Below, piece after piece: positions 10,254-18,508 of a stretch of 64,000 nt of DNA. Source of the DNA: Variovorax sp. JS1663. Its GTDB lineage: Bacteria > Pseudomonadota > Gammaproteobacteria > Burkholderiales > Burkholderiaceae_C. The stretch spans positions 1 through 64,000 of the forward strand of contig NZ_LYMK01000022.1 in the NCBI RefSeq assembly GCF_002157355.1, read 5' to 3'. A program made the position numbers and the translations under genes. The notes under the pieces are model-generated. The model saw only the letters and a list, made by a program, of their open reading frames with translations. It had not been told where the DNA came from and did no database searches. The first letter of the stretch is position 1, and the number at the start of each line of letters is the position of its first letter.

Positions 10254-10308
10254 AAGGGGATTTGGGCTGGGCGATTCGCAATGGGATGCAGCGGCCCGTC
10301 CTGCGACG

Positions 10309-10773
10309 CTACGCTCGAAGAGACGCTTCGAGCCGATCGATGAATGTCACGAGTCCCGGAAGAATCCGCACTCGTGCCTCTGCTGGAGTGAACCAGGCTG
10401 CGCGATCCGCCTCCGGGTAGCTTCTGATACGGCCCGATCGCGGCGGCCACTCCAGTTCGAAGCTGTTCGAGGAAAGCGCCGCAGGATCGCAATCGCCCTC
10501 GAATGCCCAGGCGCAGACGAGCTTGCCGCTGCGCTGGCGCGCTTCTCCGAGGCTTGCGTGGCCGCTCCCGGGTGCGAATCCGGTCTCCTCGGTGAACTCC
10601 CGCTTGGCCGCGTCGACGGCATCCTCGGCCTCGGCGTCGTACTCGCCCTTCGGAAAGGTCCACGCGCCTTCATCCCGTCTGGCCCACAAAGGCCCTCCCG
10701 GGTGCACCAGCAGGACTTCGAGCAGGCCGCTGTTGCGGCGGTACATCAGCAGGCCGGCACTTCGTGTTGCCAT
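10309..10773 (-). CDS. Nudix hydrolase
   Basis: 154 residues. The Nudix box is recognisable as FPKGEYD...REFTEETGF with the catalytic REFTEE; relative to the strict GX5EX7REUXEEXGU spacing there is one extra residue after the first Gly. Such enzymes hydrolyse nucleoside diphosphates linked to other moieties; the substrate cannot be told. ATG 10773 follows AAAGGAA. It is divergent from the hemerythrin gene with one FNR-type box (10804-10817) between them, 37 bp from its own start codon. Confidence 0.88.
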   Translation of the reverse strand: MATRSAGLLMYRRNSGLLEVLLVHPGGPLWARRDEGAWTFPKGEYDAEAEDAVDAAKREFTEETGFAPGSGHASLGEARQRSGKLVCAWAFEGDCDPAALSSNSFELEWPPRSGRIRSYPEADRAAWFTPAEARVRILPGLVTFIDRLEASLRA

Positions 10774-10803
10774 CCAGGCGGATTCCTTTCGTCGTGGCCG
10801 ATG

Positions 10804-10817
10804 TTGCGCCATGTCAA
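10804..10817. promoter_or_regulatory. FNR-type box TTGCGCCATGTCAA
   Basis: TTGCG-4-GTCAA in the divergent region between Nudix (37 bp away) and bacteriohemerythrin (61 bp away). The spacing suits hemerythrin better. Confidence 0.55.
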
Positions 10818-10871
10818 TGTGCTGCATCTTCCGCAGGGATAACGTGGCGTCATGATCTGCAGGAGACCTGA

Positions 10872-11333
10872 ATGATGACACTGAGCTGGTCCGACTCGCT
10901 GACCCTCGGCGTGCCTGTCCTGGACAGGATGCACCGGGAATTCGTCCAACGGCTGGCTCGGGTGCAGGACGCCGACAACGAGCACCTCGAACCGGCATGG
11001 CGCGCGCTCGTCGAGCATGCGGCCGAGGTGTTCGGCGCGGAAGATGAGTGGATGCAGGCCACCGGCCATGCCGGCGCCGCGAGCCATCGCAGCAAGCACC
11101 ACGTCGTGCTCGAAGTGATGCGCGAGGGCCTTCTCCAGGCGGGGGAGGGACGCCTCCTCCAGGTCCGGGAGATGGCCCGGCAACTCGGGAGCTGGTTCGT
11201 GCACCACGTGCAGACGCTGGATGCCGCACTCGCCTTGCACCTGCGCAACACGGGCGTCGACCAGGCCGACTCGGCACGGCAGGTGACATCCAGCCATGGA
11301 CCGCCCGAACGCATCCTGCAGCCTGTTCCTTGA
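10872..11333 (+). CDS. Bacteriohemerythrin
   Basis: 153-residue four-helix di-iron O2-binding protein. The sequence shows the family order of ligands: LDRMHREF in helix A, a His/Glu pair around VEHAAEVFGAEDEWM, HRSKHHVVLEVM, and WFVHHVQTLD in helix D. Proteins of this type store or sense oxygen, or protect low-oxygen enzymes. The FNR-type box at 10804 is centred 61 bp upstream, and the next gene is another hemerythrin-fold protein, so this is an O2/NO-binding pair. Confidence 0.9.
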   Translation: MMTLSWSDSLTLGVPVLDRMHREFVQRLARVQDADNEHLEPAWRALVEHAAEVFGAEDEWMQATGHAGAASHRSKHHVVLEVMREGLLQAGEGRLLQVREMARQLGSWFVHHVQTLDAALALHLRNTGVDQADSARQVTSSHGPPERILQPVP

Positions 11334-11343
11334 TCTGCAGCAA
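11330..11343. promoter_or_regulatory. FNR-type box TTGATCTGCAGCAA overlapping a stop codon
   Basis: Nine of ten consensus positions. The TGA stop of the bacteriohemerythrin gene is part of the TTGAT half. It is centred 48 bp upstream of the HHE-domain gene, giving that gene its own promoter. Confidence 0.55.
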
Positions 11344-11384
11344 GGTCCTTTGAACATCCGCATGAGAGCCTCGGAGCATCTTCC

Positions 11385-11981
11385 ATGGAGTCTCCGATGA
11401 CACACACCACCACCAGGATCATCCGCGAGGAGCACGGGGCGCTTTCGGCCATGCTGCGCTCGATCGTGCTTCTGCTGGCCCAGCATCGCCGGCAGGAAAC
11501 GCTGCCGGATTTCGGCGTGCTGCGGGCCATGCTGTTCTACGTCGACGAGTTCCCGGAGAAGCGGCATCACCGGAAGGAATCCGAACTCCTGTTTCCCAAG
11601 CTGCGCGCACGCACGCCCCTGTCGCGCGAATTGCTGGACCGGCTCGACGAAGATCATGCGCTGGGAGAACGCCGCATCCGGAACGTGGAGCACGCTCTCC
11701 TCGGCTTCGAGATGATGGGAGAGGCCAGGCGGGAGGCCTTCGAGAAAGCTCTCGGGCAGTACGTCGACTTCTACCTCTCGCACATGGCGATGGAAGAGCG
11801 CGAGATCCTCCCGCTGGCCGAGCGGGTGCTGACGCAGGAGGACTGGGCCGACCTCGACGAGGCGTTCGGCGCGAACCGTGATCCGCTGACCGGGTTCGAA
11901 CCCGATGAGGAATACAGGCAGCTGTTCACACGCATCGTGAACGTCGTGCCGGCACCGCTTGGGTTGGGCGCTGCCTCCTGA
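11385..11981 (+). CDS. Hemerythrin HHE cation-binding domain protein
   Basis: 198 residues, mostly alpha-helical. Ligand-type residues appear as IIREEHGAL, DEFPEKRHHRKESELLFP, DEDHALGE and FYLSHMAMEEREILPLAE, the arrangement of HHE (YtfE/RIC-like) domains that bind a di-iron centre. Family members include iron-sulfur repair and NO-responsive proteins; this one lacks the N-terminal ScdA domain, so I keep a general name. ATG 11385 has GGAG at good distance; ATG 11400 is possible. A dedicated FNR-type box precedes it. Confidence 0.85.
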   Translation: MESPMTHTTTRIIREEHGALSAMLRSIVLLLAQHRRQETLPDFGVLRAMLFYVDEFPEKRHHRKESELLFPKLRARTPLSRELLDRLDEDHALGERRIRNVEHALLGFEMMGEARREAFEKALGQYVDFYLSHMAMEEREILPLAERVLTQEDWADLDEAFGANRDPLTGFEPDEEYRQLFTRIVNVVPAPLGLGAAS

Positions 11982-11997
11982 GCTGGTGTGCGTGCAA

Positions 11998-12030
11998 GCG
12001 AGCTTCGATGCGCATGGCATCGTTGCTCGC
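11998..12030. terminator. 12-bp interrupted stem-loop after the HHE gene
   Basis: GCGAGC - TT - CGATGC - GCATG loop - GCATCG - TT - GCTCGC: two perfect 6-bp stems separated by a TT/TT internal loop. It begins 17 bases after the HHE stop and 56 bases before the response regulator. There is no T-tract, so termination would not be classical. Confidence 0.4.
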
Positions 12031-12085
12031 CGACGCCCCGGAGGCGTCCGCATAATCGGGTGCATCGCATTGCGAGTGAACGACC

Positions 12086-12760
12086 ATGCGCATTCTCATC
12101 GTTGAAGACGACGCGCCGTTGGGCGAGGCGCTGACGGCTGGATTGCGCCAGCTGGGACAGGCGGTCGACTGGTTCAACACCGGGGCATTGGCGGATGCAG
12201 CCCTGTCCGGCGCGAACTTCGATGCCATCGTGCTGGATCTCGGGCTGCCGGGGAAAGATGGTATGCACTGGCTCGTCCGCTGGCGCGACCGCGGGCTGAA
12301 CGTGCCGGTGCTGATCCTGACCGCCAGAGATGCCGTCGAGCAGCGCATCGCCGGCCTCGATGCAGGCGCGGACGACTACCTGGTCAAGCCCATCACGATC
12401 GACGAACTCTCCGCACGTCTGCGGGCCCTGGCACGGCGCGCGTCCGGCCAGACCCAGCCGGTGTGGCGCAAAGGTGCACTCGAGTACGAACCTGCGGCCA
12501 GGCTGGTGCGATGGAAGGGCGTGCCGGTCGAACTGACGGGCCGCGAGATGACCCTGCTCGAAGCCCTGTTCGCAAATTCGCCGCGCGTGTTGTCCAAGGC
12601 ACATCTTCAGCAGAAGCTCTATGACTGGAGCGGCGACGAGCCCGAGAGCAATTCGCTGGAGGTGCATATTCATCGACTGCGGCGCAAGATCGATCCCGCC
12701 ATCGTTCGCACGGTGCGGGGGGTAGGTTATGCGCTCGGGTCCGGCGAAGCATCGGTATGA
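12086..12760 (+). CDS. OmpR/QseB-family response regulator
   Basis: 224 residues. The receiver domain has acidic EDD at 7-9, phospho-acceptor Asp in LDLGLPG (about residue 51), and Lys in VKP (about 101). The C-terminal winged helix ends with HIHRLRRKI and TVRGVGYALG, typical of the OmpR class; the closest named relatives are QseB/PmrA/TctD types. Its stop overlaps the kinase start (ATGA at 12757-12760). No FNR-type box is seen upstream, so it is not obviously part of the island's regulon. The target promoter is not known. Confidence 0.92.
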   Translation: MRILIVEDDAPLGEALTAGLRQLGQAVDWFNTGALADAALSGANFDAIVLDLGLPGKDGMHWLVRWRDRGLNVPVLILTARDAVEQRIAGLDAGADDYLVKPITIDELSARLRALARRASGQTQPVWRKGALEYEPAARLVRWKGVPVELTGREMTLLEALFANSPRVLSKAHLQQKLYDWSGDEPESNSLEVHIHRLRRKIDPAIVRTVRGVGYALGSGEASV

Positions 12761-14139
12761 GCACGGGTGCGGGCCGCCGTTCGCCCAGCCTTCAAAGGCG
12801 GCTGCTGATCTATCTGGCGCTGTGCGCGCCGCTCGTGTGGTCCGTCGCATTGCTGGTGTCCGTCCACCGCGCGCGCCATGAGGTCAACGAGCTCTTCGAT
12901 ACCGAGTTGATCCTCCTCGCACGCCAGGCGCTGCGCACGATGGGCGATCCGTCCGCGGCCCGGGCCATCCCGCTTCCCACTGCGCCGCACGAGGGCAGCA
13001 AGGAGGCGGGAGATTCCGACTTGCGGGATCTTGCCATCGCCGCATGGGATGCGCGAGGCCGCCTGGTGCTGGCCGACCGCGATATCGCCCAGATGCCGTA
13101 TCGCCCCGAGCGCTCGGGCTTCTCGGACGAGACACTCAACGGCCAGGCATGGCGTGTGTATTACCTGCGCTCTTCCGATGGCGCGTGGCTCGTCGCCGTC
13201 GGCCAGAAGACCTACGAGCGCGACGAGATCGTGTTCGGCCTGACTGCGAGCCAGATCGTGCCGTGGCTGCTCGTGCTTCCGGTGCTGCTGCTGACCATGG
13301 CGTGGGCCGTGCGCCGTGCGCTGTCGCCTCTTCATCAGCTCACGACCGATCTGCAGCGGCGCGGGCCTGACGACCTGGAGCCGGTGCCGATGCACGCGAC
13401 ACCCAGGGAGCTGAAGCCGATGGTGAACGCCATGAACGGCCTGTTCGCGCGCATCGATGCGATGATTCAGCGTGAACGCCGCTTCACCGCAGATGCGGCA
13501 CACGAGCTGCGCACCCCGTTGGCAGCCCTGAGCGCGCAATGGGACGTGGTGCGCCGCGCCGCCCGAGGCGGGGAGCGCATGGCGGCGGAGTCGAAATTCA
13601 CCGCGGGCATGGAGCGCATGGGGCGACTGGTCGCGCAACTGCTGGCGCTCTCGCGCCTGGAGACCAGCGACATTGCCGCCATGAAGGTCGAAGTGCAATG
13701 GCCATCCATCGTCGAGGAAGCGATCAGCGATTGCCTGCTGCTGTCCGAGCGACGCAGGATCGAGCTCGTCTGCGAATGGCCGCCGCGGCACCGGCATCCG
13801 ATGCCCCTGCTGGGCGATCCCCATCTGCTGACCGTCCTGCTGCGCAATCTGCTGGACAACGCGGTGCGCTATTCGCCGCCCGGAAGCACCGTGACGCTAC
13901 GCATCGGCGGGGAGCAGATCGAGGTGGAGAACGAGGGGCAGCCGCTGTCGGGCGAGCAATTGGCACGTCTCGGGGAGCGCTTCTATCGCCCCGAGGGCCA
14001 GCCGGAGAGCGGCAGCGGGCTGGGCGTGTCGATCGTCCGGCGCATCGCCGACCTGCATGGGCTCGAGCTGGTGTTCGAAAGGAACGAATCGGGGCAGGGC
14101 GTGCGCGTCGTCGTGCGCTTCGCCGCGAGGTCTCGCTGA
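12757..14139 (+). CDS. QseC-like membrane sensor histidine kinase
   Basis: 460 residues. Two membrane segments (about 18-37 and 164-184) flank a periplasmic sensor domain of about 125 residues; a HAMP-like linker follows, then the phospho-acceptor His in ADAAHELRTPLAAL, the N-box NLLDNAVRYSPPGS, and a short G-box GSGLGVSIVRRIA. It presumably phosphorylates the preceding response regulator. The signal is unknown. It is convergent with the 3' end of the lipid-type operon at 14165-18508, making local control of that operon plausible but unproven. Confidence 0.9.
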   Translation: MSTGAGRRSPSLQRRLLIYLALCAPLVWSVALLVSVHRARHEVNELFDTELILLARQALRTMGDPSAARAIPLPTAPHEGSKEAGDSDLRDLAIAAWDARGRLVLADRDIAQMPYRPERSGFSDETLNGQAWRVYYLRSSDGAWLVAVGQKTYERDEIVFGLTASQIVPWLLVLPVLLLTMAWAVRRALSPLHQLTTDLQRRGPDDLEPVPMHATPRELKPMVNAMNGLFARIDAMIQRERRFTADAAHELRTPLAALSAQWDVVRRAARGGERMAAESKFTAGMERMGRLVAQLLALSRLETSDIAAMKVEVQWPSIVEEAISDCLLLSERRRIELVCEWPPRHRHPMPLLGDPHLLTVLLRNLLDNAVRYSPPGSTVTLRIGGEQIEVENEGQPLSGEQLARLGERFYRPEGQPESGSGLGVSIVRRIADLHGLELVFERNESGQGVRVVVRFAARSR

Positions 14140-14169
14140 GCGGCGCTGGCAGGCCCGCGCGCGCTCAGC
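14135..14169. terminator. Possible bidirectional stem between convergent genes
   Basis: GCTGAGCG at 14135-14142 pairs with CGCTCAGC at 14162-14169. Each arm contains one of the two facing stop codons. The loop is 19 bases and no T-run follows. Confidence 0.3.
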
Positions 14170-14854
14170 GTCCCTTGCGAGCCTGCTCGAGTAGCGTGCG
14201 CGCCTCTTCCCGACGGCCTTCGTCCGCGATCTGCCGGCCCGGTCGCGGCGGCGCCTGCAAGGCGCGCTCCAGGTAGATCATGGCCTGCTCGGGCTGCTTG
14301 CTCTCCAGCAGATACTCGCCATAGAAGAAGTTCGGGTCGATGCCCTTGGGATTGAGGGTCAAGGCCTTCCCCAGCAACTCCCTGGCTTTCGCCTTGTCGC
14401 CGAAGCCGACCGGCCATCCCGGCACCTTGTAGTAGAGGACGCCGAGGCTGTTGTAGGCAGAGCCGTCGAGCACATCGCCATCGATGCGGATCGCTTCCTC
14501 ATAGAGCGCCTTGGCCTGCTTGACGAGGCCGAGCGCGCCCAGGCCGCCTTTCTCGCCTGCCCATGAGCTGACGATGATGCCTTCCCACACCAGCGGCTCG
14601 CTGCGGCCCGGGTTGGCCTCGCTGACCTTGCGTGCCTGAGCGGCCAGCGCCTCGAAGCGCCTCTCGCGTTCCGCCGGTGGCGTCTTGTAGCGGATCTGCT
14701 CCCAGTCGCCCTGAAGCTGGACGATGGAGTCCTGCAGGCTCGCCGCTCTGGCGGGTTGCACCAACCCGTGCGTCAAGACCGCGGCCAGCAGCACGCCCAC
14801 CCATCGGCGGCGCGGGAGCATGAAGGCAGGTACGTGATCGATCAGGCTTCTCAT
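14165..14854 (-). CDS. Exported TPR-like protein, last gene of the five-gene operon
   Basis: 229 residues with an N-terminal signal sequence (RRRWVGVLLAAVLTHGLVQPARA). The mature part is helical: AKALYEEAIRIDGDVLDGSAYNSLG, ARELLGKALTLNPKG and QAMIYLERALQ look like TPR repeats, similar to TRAP-associated TatT-type proteins. It presumably acts in the periplasm as an adaptor for the pathway encoded upstream. It starts 12 bases after the SDR stop. No catalytic motif is visible. Confidence 0.7.
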   Translation of the reverse strand: MRSLIDHVPAFMLPRRRWVGVLLAAVLTHGLVQPARAASLQDSIVQLQGDWEQIRYKTPPAERERRFEALAAQARKVSEANPGRSEPLVWEGIIVSSWAGEKGGLGALGLVKQAKALYEEAIRIDGDVLDGSAYNSLGVLYYKVPGWPVGFGDKAKARELLGKALTLNPKGIDPNFFYGEYLLESKQPEQAMIYLERALQAPPRPGRQIADEGRREEARTLLEQARKGR

Positions 14855-14866
14855 GGGAAAAGGTCC

Positions 14867-15745
14867 TCAGGGCAACGGGGTGATGGAATGTGAATCGGCA
14901 GTCGCCGATGCGCGCGTCTGCGTGTCGGCTGCAGGCTGCGCCGACAGGTCCGGCGGCGCAGGCAGGCTGCGTCGGTGCTTTGCGAATGCGCCATCCAGCA
15001 TGGCCGGCGCCAGGCCGTTGATGCGGGCGGCGATCTTTTCCGGGAAGCCGAGCAAGCGCTCCGCCGGCACCGACTCGAGCATCTGCACCACGGCGCGGGC
15101 GACCGTCTCCGGATCGTCCATGGCCGTGCCTGTCGCGCGGTTGTAGGCTTCCACCTCGCGGCTGTTGAATCGTGTGCGCGTGCTGCGCGGGCCGAGGTAC
15201 TGCACGCGCACGGAGGTGTCCGCTGTCTCGCGGCGCAGCGCCTCGGCGAAGCCGCGCAGGCCGAATTTGCTGGCGCTGTAGACGCTGAAGCCAGGCAGCC
15301 CGATGCATCCCAGCACGGAACCGATGCAGATCACCTGCGCCTTCGGAACGCTGCGCAGATGCGGCAGCATCTTCTGCGTCAAAAGCATCGGGGCCAACAG
15401 GTTGACCTGGAGCAGACGCGCCATCTCCCCGTCTTGCGCGGCCTCGAGTCGGCCGAAGCCGGCGACGCCCGCTGCATGAATGATCACGTTGCATTCCCAC
15501 GCCATCGCGGCCTCGCACAGCGAGGTCATGTCGGCGGGATTGGCCAGGTCGCCGGAATGCCATTCGATGCGCCGCGGATCCCCCGTTCGGCCGGCCATCA
15601 GCGTCCGGGCCTGGGCTGCCAGCCTGGCGGGCGATCTCCCCGTGAGCAGCAGCGATGCGCCGGCACGCATCAGAGCGGCCGCGCTGGCTTCGCCGATGCC
15701 GCCATAGGCGCCAGTCAGGAGCACGCGTGCTTCGGCCGCCCTCAT
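14867..15745 (-). CDS. Short-chain dehydrogenase/reductase
   Basis: 292 residues, classical SDR. The Rossmann start is LLTGAYGGIGEA (TGxxxGxG), NAG is replaced by HAAG, the catalytic Ser is in GSVLG, and YSASK provides Tyr and Lys. A C-terminal extension of about 40 residues follows. Its start codon overlaps the stop of the oxidase gene by four bases (ATGA), so it is translationally coupled. In this operon it probably reduces or oxidises a carbonyl or alcohol on an acyl-derived intermediate. Confidence 0.88.
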   Translation of the reverse strand: MRAAEARVLLTGAYGGIGEASAAALMRAGASLLLTGRSPARLAAQARTLMAGRTGDPRRIEWHSGDLANPADMTSLCEAAMAWECNVIIHAAGVAGFGRLEAAQDGEMARLLQVNLLAPMLLTQKMLPHLRSVPKAQVICIGSVLGCIGLPGFSVYSASKFGLRGFAEALRRETADTSVRVQYLGPRSTRTRFNSREVEAYNRATGTAMDDPETVARAVVQMLESVPAERLLGFPEKIAARINGLAPAMLDGAFAKHRRSLPAPPDLSAQPAADTQTRASATADSHSITPLP

Positions 15746-16416
15746 CGGGCACCTCCAGCATCGATCTGCGGCAGGGGCAGGCTGCGAAACACGTCGCCAT
15801 AGAGCCGGTAGAACGCGCAGGCGGCGTGCACGATGTCGGCCTGGTCGCTGGCATCGTCGATGCGGTCCATCAGCATGGCGAAGTGCGCCGTGTGGTCCTG
15901 GTCCAGCGTGCCGTGCGAGCGCAGATAGCTGAAGGCGCGGTCGGGCAGTTGGAGCGGCTTCTGGATCTGGTCGGCGGCAATCAAGGCCAGTGAGACGCTC
16001 GTGCCTTCGAGCACGTGCACCATGCCGAAGAAGCCGAGTGGATTGCGCCGCGCAATCATGTCGTATGCATAGGCCACCATCACTTCCGCAGCGTGGCCGG
16101 GCGCTCCATGGCGAACAAGGTCCGCGTTGCCGCCGCAGGCGCGGATGTCGTCCAGGATCCACTCGTCGTGGCCCTGTTCCTCTTCGACATATTCGTCGAG
16201 CGGTGCATGCAGCCAGGCGTGGCGTGCGGGGAGGGCCGCCTTGCAGGCGCGAAGCAGCGGGACCGTGTGCCGCACGTGGTGATAGGCCTCGGTCAGGAAG
16301 GCCAGATAGCTCGGCAGCGATACCTCGCCGCGCAGGCAGCCCTGGATGATCGGGGCGGCCAGGAGATTGGCACGCGCATCGGCGGTCTGATCGATCAGTC
16401 GGTTGTTGAAGCTCAT
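15742..16416 (-). CDS. Haem-oxygenase-like (TenA/UndA-type) iron-containing oxidase
   Basis: 224 residues, all-helical TenA/PqqC fold. Likely metal ligands occur in EAYHHVRHT, EEEQGHDEWIL and HGTLDQDHTAHF, the pattern of haem-oxygenase-like di-iron oxidases (HDOs). A characterised member, UndA, converts medium-chain fatty acids to terminal alkenes; others oxidise amines or cleave C-C bonds. A thiaminase role (TenA) is unlikely because the neighbours are an acyl ligase and an SDR. It overlaps both neighbours by four bases. Confidence 0.8.
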   Translation of the reverse strand: MSFNNRLIDQTADARANLLAAPIIQGCLRGEVSLPSYLAFLTEAYHHVRHTVPLLRACKAALPARHAWLHAPLDEYVEEEQGHDEWILDDIRACGGNADLVRHGAPGHAAEVMVAYAYDMIARRNPLGFFGMVHVLEGTSVSLALIAADQIQKPLQLPDRAFSYLRSHGTLDQDHTAHFAMLMDRIDDASDQADIVHAACAFYRLYGDVFRSLPLPQIDAGGAR

Positions 16417-17864
16417 GGCAGGTCCGTTGAAATCCGGTTGGAAGCGCTGATGCCCAGGGCGTCTGCATGTCGCGCCAGGATGGCAGCGCGCTGGGGGCGG
16501 CCGTTGGGCGTCGCCATGCCAGATTCGGCATCGAACGGCGCGCGGCCGCGTGTCCAGTGGCCGATGTGCGCGTAATCGGGCAGTGCACCGTTGGCGGCGT
16601 CGACGGCTGCCTGCAGTACGTGGTCGGATGCGCCGGGCTGCACGGGCCACAGCACCGCGCTGAGTGCGGGCTCGCCGTCGCCGAAGACGACGGCCTGCAT
16701 GATGGCGGCTTCGTCGCGCAGCGTGGTCTCGACCCACTCTGGCGACACGTTGCGCCCGAAGGAGGTGATGAGCAACAGCTTCTTGCGGCCCTGCACGTGG
16801 AGAAAACCTTCCGCATCGATCCACCCCAGATCGCCCGTCGGCCACCAGGGCGGCGCAGGCGCCGGGTCGCCGAGGTAGCCGGAAAACAGGCTGCCGGCCA
16901 CTTCGATCTCGCCGTCGGCCGCCACGCGAAGCCGCGCGTGGGGCAGTGCGCGGCCGGCGCTGCCGACACGCTGCGCATCGGGCAGGTTCAGCGTCTGCAC
17001 CGACGCGCCTTCGGACAAGCCGTAACCCTCGTAGGCGGGTATGCCAAGGGCGCGCGCCGCGGTGAGCACCTTGGGGCCAACGGCGGCCCCGCCGACGGCG
17101 ACCATCCTGAGCGAGTCGGGCGCGCGCACGCCGGACTGCATGAGGTGGCCCACCCAGGCCCGGAGCATCTGCGGCAGCAGGATGATGCTGTGCGGCGTGT
17201 GGCGCTGCACGGCCTCCTGGAACGCGGCGGGATCGAAGCTCGACGAACCCTTGAGCCCGATCTCCTGCAGCGGCAGGACCACGCAGGTCGCTCCGCGCGC
17301 CAGCGGCGCCATGAGTCCGGCGATGTTCTCGAGCAGCACCGCAAACGGCAGCGCGTTCAGGTGGCGCCGGATGTCCAGAGGCTCCAGGGCCCGCACCAGC
17401 GCATCGGCGACGGTCCGCATGCTCTCGGCGCCGAGGCACACGCCCTTCGGTGTCCCCGTGGTGCCCGACGTGAACGTGATCTTGGACGTGCCGGCGGGCA
17501 TCGGCACCGCTTGAAACGGAAGACGGATCAGGGACAGCGTTTCACCGGCGATGTCGCGCGCCTGCGATGGGTGGTCTCGCCAGCCCGTGGTCAGCGCCGG
17601 GGTCGTCACCAGGGTGTCGACGCCGGCAGCAGCCAGCGCGTGGGACACCTGTGCAGTTGTGAAGAAGAGCGGCAGCGGGACGTGAACGACCTTCGCCCGA
17701 GCACAGGCGAGGTCGATCACGACCCATGCAGGACTGTTGTTCAACCAGGAGGCGAGCACGCGCGTTCCCTGCGCCGTGAGCTGGTCGGCCAGGCTCTGCG
17801 CGGCGGCGCTCACGTCGCCGGCGCTCCATTGATGCCGGCCGTCATCGATGACGGGAGCGCTCAT
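16413..17864 (-). CDS. AMP-binding acyl-CoA/ACP ligase of a lipid-type operon
   Basis: 483 residues, ANL superfamily. The phosphate loop is TFTSGTTGTPKGV, followed by YEGYGLSEGA, TGDLGWIDAEG and a hinge-like GRKKLLLITSFGRN. The C-terminal domain is shortened compared with long-chain acyl-CoA synthetases and the usual PKTRSGK Lys motif is not evident. It probably activates a fatty acid for the downstream oxidase and SDR. Four-base overlaps at both ends show a tight operon. Confidence 0.85.
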   Translation of the reverse strand: MSAPVIDDGRHQWSAGDVSAAAQSLADQLTAQGTRVLASWLNNSPAWVVIDLACARAKVVHVPLPLFFTTAQVSHALAAAGVDTLVTTPALTTGWRDHPSQARDIAGETLSLIRLPFQAVPMPAGTSKITFTSGTTGTPKGVCLGAESMRTVADALVRALEPLDIRRHLNALPFAVLLENIAGLMAPLARGATCVVLPLQEIGLKGSSSFDPAAFQEAVQRHTPHSIILLPQMLRAWVGHLMQSGVRAPDSLRMVAVGGAAVGPKVLTAARALGIPAYEGYGLSEGASVQTLNLPDAQRVGSAGRALPHARLRVAADGEIEVAGSLFSGYLGDPAPAPPWWPTGDLGWIDAEGFLHVQGRKKLLLITSFGRNVSPEWVETTLRDEAAIMQAVVFGDGEPALSAVLWPVQPGASDHVLQAAVDAANGALPDYAHIGHWTRGRAPFDAESGMATPNGRPQRAAILARHADALGISASNRISTDLP

Positions 17865-18508
17865 CGATCCAGCTCCGCGCGGCGTGTCTCTCGTGTCAGG
17901 CGTCTGATCGCCTGGGGGAGATGACCCGCCAGCACGGCCGGCCCGTGCTCGTAGTAGCTGCCCCACGACGCGGCTTGCTCCCCGAGCACTCCCGGATCCG
18001 CGCGGCCGAGTTCCACGGGCGTGACGCCGATGCGCAGGAAGAGATGCCTGAGTTCCCGCGTCAGCGTGCCCACCACCCATTGGAAACCTTGGGCAGCCAG
18101 ATGCGCGCCCAGGAAGTGGATCAGGCGACGGCCCTCTCCGGCACGCGTGGCGGCCAGGTGGCCGACTTCGACGATGCAGTCCCGTGACGGGTGTTCGTCG
18201 ACGTGCCCCCCCAAGATCGTCTCGATCGGGGCTTCGAGGTAGCGCTCGAGGAACAGGGGCGCCTGCGCCGCGGCGCGGTAGCCGGCGGCGGCCACCATCG
18301 TGCCTGCCGGATCTCGCAGGCTTACCAGGACCGGTGCGAACTCGACAATCTGCGCGCCGTACCGATTGGCGTAGACGCGGCAGATGAAGTCCTCGACCTC
18401 GTGCCGCCCCGGGTCGTCGGCGACGTGGATGGCGAACGCGCCGGGCTGGCGGCCGCGAGGGCTCGATGGTGGCCTCGGATCAAAAGATGTCGTAAGGGAA
18501 GGGTGCAT
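17861..18508 (-). CDS. Thermostable-hemolysin family protein, first gene of the five-gene operon
   Basis: 215 residues resembling the T_hemolysin family (PF12261). Typical segments are EDFICRVYANRYGA, APLFLERYLEAPIE and a central IVEVGHLAATRAG. These proteins have a GNAT-like fold and may be acyltransferases; the hemolysin name is historical and does not show toxicity. ATG 18508 is used; the TTG at 18538 is the only other candidate and the ribosome-binding site is poor in both cases. No FNR-type box is visible upstream. It is the promoter-proximal member of the operon with ligase, oxidase, SDR and TPR protein. Confidence 0.78.
   Translation of the reverse strand: MHPSLTTSFDPRPPSSPRGRQPGAFAIHVADDPGRHEVEDFICRVYANRYGAQIVEFAPVLVSLRDPAGTMVAAAGYRAAAQAPLFLERYLEAPIETILGGHVDEHPSRDCIVEVGHLAATRAGEGRRLIHFLGAHLAAQGFQWVVGTLTRELRHLFLRIGVTPVELGRADPGVLGEQAASWGSYYEHGPAVLAGHLPQAIRRLTRETRRAELDR

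Noticed and set aside
15742..16416. Thiaminase TenA
   Set aside because: No thiamine genes nearby; neighbours are an acyl ligase and SDR, and the ligand pattern fits haem-oxygenase-like oxidases.
14867..16978. 703-codon minus-strand frame spanning the SDR and two upstream genes
   Set aside because: Only its last 292 codons (from ATG 15745) have SDR motifs; the rest is the antisense or shifted reading of the oxidase and ligase genes, which have their own starts and motifs.
17861..18508. Hemolysin toxin
   Set aside because: The family name is historical; there is no secretion signal, and the operon context is metabolic.
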